Both the position numbers and the translations under genes were made by a program. The notes below the pieces were generated by a model. That model ran no database searches and had not been told where the DNA came from. It saw only the letters and a list, made by a program, of their open reading frames with translations. DNA of 64,000 nucleotides from Verpa conica (Eukaryota; Ascomycota; Pezizomycetes; Pezizales; Morchellaceae), in NCBI GenBank assembly GCA_033030425.1, contig JAUFSD010000003.1, forward strand, positions 1,488,001 through 1,552,000. The letters are read 5' to 3'. Shown in pieces: positions 57,099 to 64,000 of this stretch (position 1 is the stretch's first letter; every line of letters begins with the position of its first letter).

Positions 57099-58466
57099 GT
57101 CCCACGGAAACCAAAAAGACAGGATTCCGACACTTACTCGGACCTTCCAGAACTTTCATCGAGTGTTGAGTCGGCTACTTCAGATTACGAGTTACGATCT
57201 GACGCAGTCAACATCAAATCCGCACGATCATGTTTATTACGGACAGACTCGGCTGAGCGCTATCGAGGCAAGGAGAAGCACATGACACCTGTGCACCTAG
57301 TAAAATTGATGGAAGATCTTGATAAAAGTAAATCTAGTGCTGACGATTGGATGTCAAAACGTCCTCTCATCACTCCTCCAGAAGTCCCAGCAACAGCCGA
57401 AGCATCTATGCCCGAGCAATCACTGTGTTCACCTGTCCTCCCCGCACTTCAGACAACACCTGTAGGCTCTGCAGCCTCTTATTCAACAGAAGTCAGCGCC
57501 CACAGCGTTGTTCGCGGATTCACACCTGGCCAGAACATCTCAACATCAGTCCGGTCAAGTGCATGCCTGTCCTCCGAGTCAGCTGCTCCTACCAAGAAGT
57601 CATCTCTACCAACACCTAAGAAAACCGCCAAAAAGTCAATGTTCATCATCGGTTCTTCAAACTCATCTGCTTCAGATGATGAGAGCGACTCTGAGAACAG
57701 CTTCACTACCCGCCAGCCCTTGCACAAGAGCAAGCTCTCTGAAGCATTGAGGAGATCTACTGAGAAAAGAACATCCTTTAGGTCTGAGGTAGACACAAGG
57801 ACATTTAGACATGAGGAGGAGGAGGTCTATTCTGAAGATGAAGAGGTGATCTCTGAGAGTGCGATCGAAGATGAGGATTCCTCGGATTGGGAATCATCTA
57901 CCGATGACAGCGCACAATCGAGCTACAACCAGTCAACGTTGTTCCAGCGCGTTGAGAGCCGACCACAGTTGGCTTCCCGACGTTCTCTTCTCTCCACTAT
58001 GCTTCACGAGCCAAAACGTGTAGCTCTTGCAAACGCTGGGTCTCGATCTACACCAGCTTTGAGGTCAAGAACCACTTCTCCTTCTGGCCCTTCACTCGCA
58101 CCTTCGCTTCAGCGGGAATCTCCTCTCACCTCTAAGCCGACTGCCGAAATTACCCGCTCAAAGCCAATAATCATGACAACAAGCAATATGCATCCTCCCG
58201 CCCTTTCACCCCGTACCACCCGAAGAAATATGCTTGCTACTGAGTTGACCGAATCTCTCCGAAGGCATCTTCTTTGGGAGAGACAACAAAAGAACACCAC
58301 TGCAACTGCTGTTCTTAAACGACGACACACTGCACATGATGTCACGAAGTTGAATGACTTTCCTCAGGTGAACAACTACTCGGGCAAGGGAAATACCTCC
58401 AAGAACAATTCTTGGAATCACTATTTCGATCAAGGGCTGCATGAATATCATGTAGCTGGGTGGTAA
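56785..58466 (+). CDS. DUF1752/DUF3295 nitrogen-regulatory-type protein
   Basis: Two exons, 56785-56884 and 56950-58466, joined by a 65-nt intron with a GCTGAC branch site; 538 aa. The N terminus carries a DUF1752 (GATA-N) motif across the splice: DPRNVDNLFSMWT then IFSKCAESLENGRRLENLSW and RVWNRETFC. This motif occurs in AreA/Gln3-type regulators and Mks1-like proteins. The middle is Ser/Thr-rich, with a T/A run encoded by CAG-like repeats (57058-57105) and an acidic patch (EEEEVYSEDEEVISESAIED). The C terminus is DUF3295-like: RRNMLATELTESLRRHLLWE, VLKRRHTAHDV, and the end WNHYFDQGLHEYHVAGW. No zinc finger is present. The acceptor GCGTTAG|TT keeps MWTIFSKC. Probably a regulator of metabolism; the exact role is unknown. 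Confidence 0.9.
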
Positions 58467-59676
58467 TGGGACTGGTATGATTAGATGGGTGGATTTGTAC
58501 AAATATTATTTAGGTGGATCGGTAGTATAATTAGTACCATATTTTCGACATATCATCATCCTCAACATTTTACGGCTTAATGAAGGGTTTTCTTTCGGTT
58601 GGAGGCGGTGGCATTATTTGGCTCATGTTACGGTGAAAGGTGGTCCTCTGTTTTTTCTTTTCTTTTCTCCCTTTCCATTTGTACTTTTTGTTACCTCACG
58701 GGGCGTCTTTTTCTATGGCATATCGGTGTATTCGGTTACTTTTTTTCTTGTGTGCCGGTGTGCTTCTTTCATTTGTTTTGCTGCCTTTCAGAGGCCAGGC
58801 GTCTTTATTTTTTATTTTCGGAGTCTGGCCGGTGGGATTCGCTTGGTCGAGCGAGGGGGAAAAAAAAAACCTTTTTGTGGTACTCTATTGTTTACTGTAG
58901 TTTTAGGAATTTGCGACCCTAATCGGGCCAGATTCATCTTGGGATATAACTTTTTTTTATATCTTTTTTAGTTCTCAGGTATGCTTGTGCGATAGCTGGC
59001 GCACAGGTGTTCGAGTTTGTATGTAGCGATAAAAAGAAAAGTAGTTTTACTTGATTGGAAAGAAAAGTAACCTTGCCAGAATAAAAAAATAAAATAAAAA
59101 ATAACATTTTTCGGCTGAACACATGACCCTTTCGCATGCGACTCCACAAGTAAAGGTAGTCCCTCCGCCATCGGCTATGCCTCCATAGGGCCACAACGCT
59201 GAATTGGCCGTGGATAGTGACTCCGCGCCTTACGTGCGCATTGTTATTACCTTGCAGCAGCCAGCCGGGTAGACCGATGCGGAGGAGTTCTTCACTTGCA
59301 TTGGTTGTAGCCTTGGCAGACACGGAAAAAAGCACCTACGGCCAGTAGAACTTTTTGATAGAAGGGAGGGAGGGGAAGCATGCGGAGGTAAAAACCAGAT
59401 AAATAGGCTCACGGGGTACAGGTACCCGTCGAGTATCATATCGCAAAAAATGAATCAGGTATCATTCGCAAAACTATTGGCAAAAGAGAGGAAATTTTTG
59501 TATCGTACTAGTACACAAGAGCCTGACTAGGTCCAGCCAACCAGCCAACCAACTCGGCCTTCCAGCCGGCCCTCCAGCCAACCACCCCTTCTGTTCAGGC
59601 GCCATAGACATACAACGGCACGGAAATTATATTTGTCATCCTTTATCATTCTCAAAGCTAGCAATTGCTTTTCTCT
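58467..59676. other. Convergent 3' flanks
   Basis: 1.2 kb between two convergent genes. T-rich tracts at 58640-58980 make several overlapping hydrophobic open frames that are not credible genes. A tandem-like stretch of CCAGCCAA units lies at about 59533-59585. Confidence 0.5.
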
Positions 59677-60569
59677 TCACCACTCCAGACTGTCTCTGAC
59701 GCACTTTCTCGCCTTTTTCTTGAACTCAGCGGGATCATCGCGCCACTGCTTCGCTGCCTCCTGTGCAAAGACGTCAGTGGATGGCATATAAAGCTGGCAA
59801 TGCCCTAGACTCGCATTGGGATTGTTTGTTTTTATAGATCTAGGAGCTTGACGTACCAGGTTGGCGGGACTCTCATCGTTAGGGGAACTCAGCATGGAAA
59901 TGACTGATATCAATATGGTCTCTGGTGTGTGCACGGGGAGCCAACGTTCTGCGGCCGACTCATACCCATATCTGCAAGGTAACAATTACGAAGAACGAAT
60001 GCCATCAGTTTACCTTGTGTATCACTTTCTAGAATCACGAGCGAGGGGAAATTGGGGATGAAGGAAGTCGATGGAGGGGATTTATGTAAGTATGGGCAGG
60101 AGCGGAAAGCACGGGAGATATTTACTGGTCTTCTTCAGGAGGGTGGAGAATGGAGATGCAGACGTTGCCGTCCGGATAAACTAATAACGGTGGTGTCAGA
60201 GCCAGTCAATAAACAAGAGTGCAGGTTCTAGATTCTTAATAGACGTACTGTTTGGGTGCCAGATTGGCGTCTCGAATTTCATTTGGGGGGGGTTATGCGG
60301 GTAGTCCTTAGGAAACGACAGACGCGCCCGGAAAAATCCACCTAGCCATAGCAGCTATCGTCAGGTATAAATCCCCACCGGGGCCGAGATGAATAGGAAG
60401 GTTTACCTCCGTAAAACTTGCAGTCGTCAGATATCATAAGCATGACTTCCCACTCGTAAATGTTGTCTTCGACGAGACCGGCACTGATGTTGGAGAGGTC
60501 CTTGTCAGACTGCATCTCCTTGAGTTGCCTACGCAGGAGATTTGCAGATGGAAGCGGAGAGGTAGCCAT
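59677..60569 (-). CDS. ubc15: Ubiquitin-conjugating enzyme E2, Ubc15/UBE2G-like
   Basis: E2 enzyme accepting ubiquitin from E1 as a thioester. Exons are 60407-60569, 60249-60341, 60126-60180, 59857-59971 and 59677-59760; introns 65-154 nt; 169 aa, normal for the UBE2G group. Conserved wording: [63 protein letters not shown] with the catalytic cysteine at about residue 93, then the acidic insertion EEDQYGYESAAERW that marks the Ubc7/Ubc15 class. Further on: TILISVISMLSSPNDESPAN and AAKQWRDDPAEFKKKARKCV. The active site is split from the start of its loop by an intron (HPN|IYPDG). It matches fission-yeast Ubc15 wording better than Ubc7. An upstream in-frame extension begins only with TTG, so the ATG at 60569 is used. 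Confidence 0.95.
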
Positions 60570-63500
60570 ATTGGGGTTCAATAAACTGGATTGTATTCGG
60601 TGGGGATGGCCCGAGGTGGATGAATTCAATTTGATTGAAGTGGTGTTTGAGATGTTGATGCTGCCACTGCTTGTTGTTGCTATCGATAACTACGAGATTA
60701 CCTTATGGATGTTGACAAGTAAGCGGGGAAGCAAGGAGGGGCACCATATCAAACCCCACTATCATAGCTGCAACAGCGATGTAGCTACCCAACTTCACAG
60801 AGCACAACATATTCACAATGCCAAAGAGGGATATCAGAATCATGACGAATTCAATTTTGGCGTGGGAAGCGCCTTTAGTAATTGCGACTCACTCTAGCAT
60901 GATTATCGCTTTTAAGCATGTCGTTTCGCTTCGGCAGAAGTCGAGATAGCTAATTGCTGTGCAGCGGGAAACGCCTCCAAAATGCACTCCCTGCAATAGG
61001 AGGGGTTTTCAAAGCCTTTGAATGCCCCTTCTGAGACGCGTTGGTACAAAATATACAGAGTTGCCTACACCCCTCTTTCTGGTCTGTAGTTTTTCCCTCT
61101 ACACATTCACGTGCTACCCCTCTCTCCCTCTTCCTTCCTCCCCGCTGAACCGTCACATCCACCCACCACAGCCCTCTGCTCACATATCTGCCTGAGAGGC
61201 TCTTCACCCGAATGACGTGTTCGCTGGCACTTATAAACCACCACACCAAAATGTGCACGTCTGTAAATCTGATAGAGATTGTATTCATCCAGAGCTCATC
61301 CCGCCACACCCTCTTTGTTTCCACTGCTATTTCAGGCATGCCTATATTCCCCGTCCTCGCTTGGGTCGCTTCGTTGTCCCCGGATCTTTCCCCTCATTTT
61401 CCGGTTTCCTCCTAAAATTACATTCTTTCCTGTTCTAGTTTACTGCCGTCATGTTTGCCTAACTTCTTTGCTTGCGTGACCGGCAGCGATCCGGGTGAGG
61501 TCGAGTTTTGATGATGGATCAACTCCGTACATCGTCAGGTGGTTGCTACATAGCTTCTTCGTGCTTCCAGAAGGGGGAGAGCACGAGGCTCTGCCCAGTG
61601 GTACTTTTGCCCCTCCCGATTCGTCAGGGGAGGAGAGGGACCCTTGCAGAAAATTCGATTTCGTTTCAACGTAGATCAATGTAACCTAGGAATTTCTTCC
61701 CGTCGAACCGTAGATTATTATAGACATATCACCTAGGAGCGACAGTAAATTTGAAACACAGACTCAAAGTAATGATGACGCGGGCTGTCGAAATATCTGC
61801 CATCTGTCCGGGGAAGTCGTACCTATTACCGGGAGCCAGATACTACAGACCAACCCCACAGAAGGCAAAGTACTATCCCAGGAAAGCGTTCCGAAGAACA
61901 TTTTCTAATTCTTGACCTCGTATCACAGTTCTTTATTATTGTCATGTAGAATAAGATTCCAGCCTCGATCCCAATGACTATCCTGACGAGGCTTATGCGG
62001 CGGGGCACTATGCCTTTGGGGATTGGGAAGCGATTCTTAATCAATATCCTATGAGTTCTAATATTACAGATGCTATTTTGTTGCTAATGTATTAAGCCTC
62101 ACCCAAGCCATTGGGATAAGTATAAATCAGCCTCAAAAAACAATGATAAATTTAGAAGCGTATCACAGCGAAGGTCTAGATGGGCTCTTTTCAGGTTATC
62201 CTTTAGGAAAGAGTACGATATTAATTACTCCTATGGCTTAAGTGGAAGCGAACTAGTGGTAGTATACCAGAAAGAGAGCTTTTATGAAGGCGATTTCTGA
62301 AGGCTGAAGCGAAATCGATACTTCCCGACACTAGCTACGCCGGTGCTACAGTATAACATGATCATCTTCGGGTCCGATAGGCATGTTAGTGATTATAGAA
62401 CCGCTAATACGAAGTTTATTACACCTGGGGTGATGCTGTATATATTTTGGATAATTACCATCAGTATCAGTGGTATCTGGTAAGGTTTAATTAATAAGTT
62501 CCTGAACAAATATATACCCTGTGCTCCCTGAATGACTGCTCTATTCATTAAGATTCTTAGTTAAGGGGTGGCAGTAGAAAGTGACTGTAAATGATCCTTT
62601 GAAGTTACTACATGTAGGTTCGGGCTCGGTCACAGAGGATCTTAAATAGGAGATCTTGCGCTTTACTGAGTACGGTAATAATGCTCAGGTATTGCGCGTA
62701 TATTTTGCGTATAGATCACTCATACTCAGTAATTGCTTTCAGTTAGATATAATGGTCTAGTACTGAGGATCGCCGCCAATCTCCATGGTGAGCGGCTGAC
62801 CTGGATACGTATGCGCGACTATTTACGCGTGTGCAGTGCCCTAAACTCTATGAAATTGCTGGCTGACCTTGGATACAAGTTTTTCCGGCTGATCACCGGG
62901 GAGTTTTCCGAGTGTTTCCTGGGATTAAAGACCCACATTAGTTCGCCTCTGGGCTAAGGGTGCATGAAAACATCTGCCAACAGGGTTATTCCGTGACCCT
63001 ACGGTTGCGGAGTAAACAACTCATAGGTCTTCTAGAATCTAGTGGTTAGACAATGTAGTCTATGCATGCCACTAACCTTTCATCTCCGTAGATGTCTCCG
63101 AAACAAAGCCAATTGTTTGATTTTATAGCCTTGGGAAAAAAGACTACGGAATTGTAGTCACGAGTGAGTTTTCGCCCTATGGAATCTCGCGTATCTAAAT
63201 TATGTCAGAAAAATCTAAACTTTGAAAGTATAGTCACACCTTGCTACGCCGGACCCCCTTACTATCCCATACGAAATCCCTTGGCTAAAAGATTTTCTAT
63301 TGAAAAAATAGATTTGCTATCTCGGATCCTTTACGAGATACTCTGGGCTCTTGGGATCCGGTTAGTGAGGTGCGATTTCAGTGTCTTCTCTCTAGGCTGT
63401 GGTAGTTTCTCCTATATATTTTTTGTAAGGTTGTTGTCGAGAGTGATAAGAAGTCTAGACAACCCTCGGTGCAAACCATGTATGCTATATATAGTCTATA

Positions 63501-64000
63501 AGGCACTTTATCTCTAAAAGACATGATCTATTAAACAAGAAACTTAAATATAGTTATTTCTAGTCGTTATTTTCCAAGTAAGTTGAAACTAACATGTCCG
63601 CTATCGAAGCCCTGAACACAATAGTTGGCCCGGGCTTTATTGTGTGCTAGTGTTAATTAGGATTGAGTGCATTTCCCAAAACTTGAATAGAAAAACCCGT
63701 TTGTTCTAGCTAGTAGACTAACAGACATGGGTAAATCCCAGAAAGATTCCCCTCAAGTCATTTTTAGCGAAACCCTTCTTTGTCTCTATTTTATAGTGTG
63801 GTGACTCAGAAGATAAAGCGTATCAACAAAGAGAAAGGTGAAGTTCAATTCAAAACTAAAGTGATTCTGAATTAGGAGGGGTTAAATTCTTGTTCACATC
63901 CACTAGAAGGCCATCAGGAATTTTAGAGAGGGCAAGTCAGTGGAAATGCCCTCTGATAAATAGCAGGCGCTCTTAATTCTCTAAAGTATATATCTTCGAC
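60570..64000. other. Right-end intergenic region, no gene recognised
   Basis: The first ~600 bp is the E2 promoter region. Beyond it, pyrimidine-rich sequence around 61070-61160 and 61340-61440 is unexplained. Open frames at 62733-62957 and 63164-63517 show no family features I recognise. No tRNA, repeat pair or transposon ends were identified in the last 2 kb. Confidence 0.45.

Noticed and set aside
58599..58971. Three overlapping hydrophobic frames 3' of the DUF1752 gene
   Set aside because: All come from one T-rich tract, share no reading frame, and no membrane family is recognisable.
60460..60897. 145-codon plus-strand frame
   Set aside because: Antisense to the first exon of the E2 gene and without recognisable similarity.
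63164..63517. 117-codon frame considered as a reverse-transcriptase relic
   Set aside because: No RT, integrase or protease motif could be found in it or nearby frames.

Overview
The window looks like nuclear DNA of a filamentous ascomycete (Pezizomycotina). The evidence is 16 recognisable protein genes split by about 65 short introns (mostly 45-90 nt, GT-AG), an ER chaperone ending in HDEL, an intron-containing tRNA-Leu, and fungal families such as a DUF1752/DUF3295 regulator and an MFSD5-like transporter. The long AT-rich gene-poor gaps would suit a Pezizomycetes-like genome, but that is only a guess. All exon boundaries below were derived by hand from reading frame, splice sites and family conservation.

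Layout. 1-2175: 5' part of a Ste20-type PAK kinase (-), running off the left edge. 2176-7503: gene-poor, with three inverted-repeat or transposon-like insertions. 7504-14775: Golgi SNARE Sft1 (+), F-actin capping protein alpha (-), an unknown disordered nuclear-type protein (-), an MFSD5-like transporter (-). 16434-22572: BiP/Kar2 (-) and the ribosome-rescue GTPase Hbs1 (-), whose fifth intron has two frame-compatible acceptors. 23426: tRNA-Leu(UAA). 24101-31067: the ESCRT-0 gene vps27 (-) and a Doa4-type deubiquitinase (+), divergently transcribed from one 0.96 kb interval. 32254-41132: Luc7 (+), an RGG-rich protein (-), a BSD/Dos2-like protein (-), an ArfGAP (-), cytochrome b5 (+). 42851-43865: HP1 (-), with a GC-AG intron. 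43866-56784: about 13 kb of mostly AT-rich DNA with decayed small transposons and no convincing gene. 56785-60569: a DUF1752/DUF3295 regulator (+) convergent with a Ubc15-like E2 (-). 60570-64000: nothing convincing.

Themes. Several genes act in membrane traffic and ubiquitin-dependent sorting (Sft1, Vps27, Doa4-like, ArfGAP, Ubc15-like), but the only arrangement that looks meaningful is the head-to-head vps27/doa4 pair. The non-coding part carries small inverted-repeat elements with at least four kinds of target duplication (TA, 8 bp, 9 bp, and an 18-bp direct repeat). It also carries an unusual excess of the palindrome TACATGTA. I found no CRISPR array, secondary-metabolite cluster or virus-derived gene.
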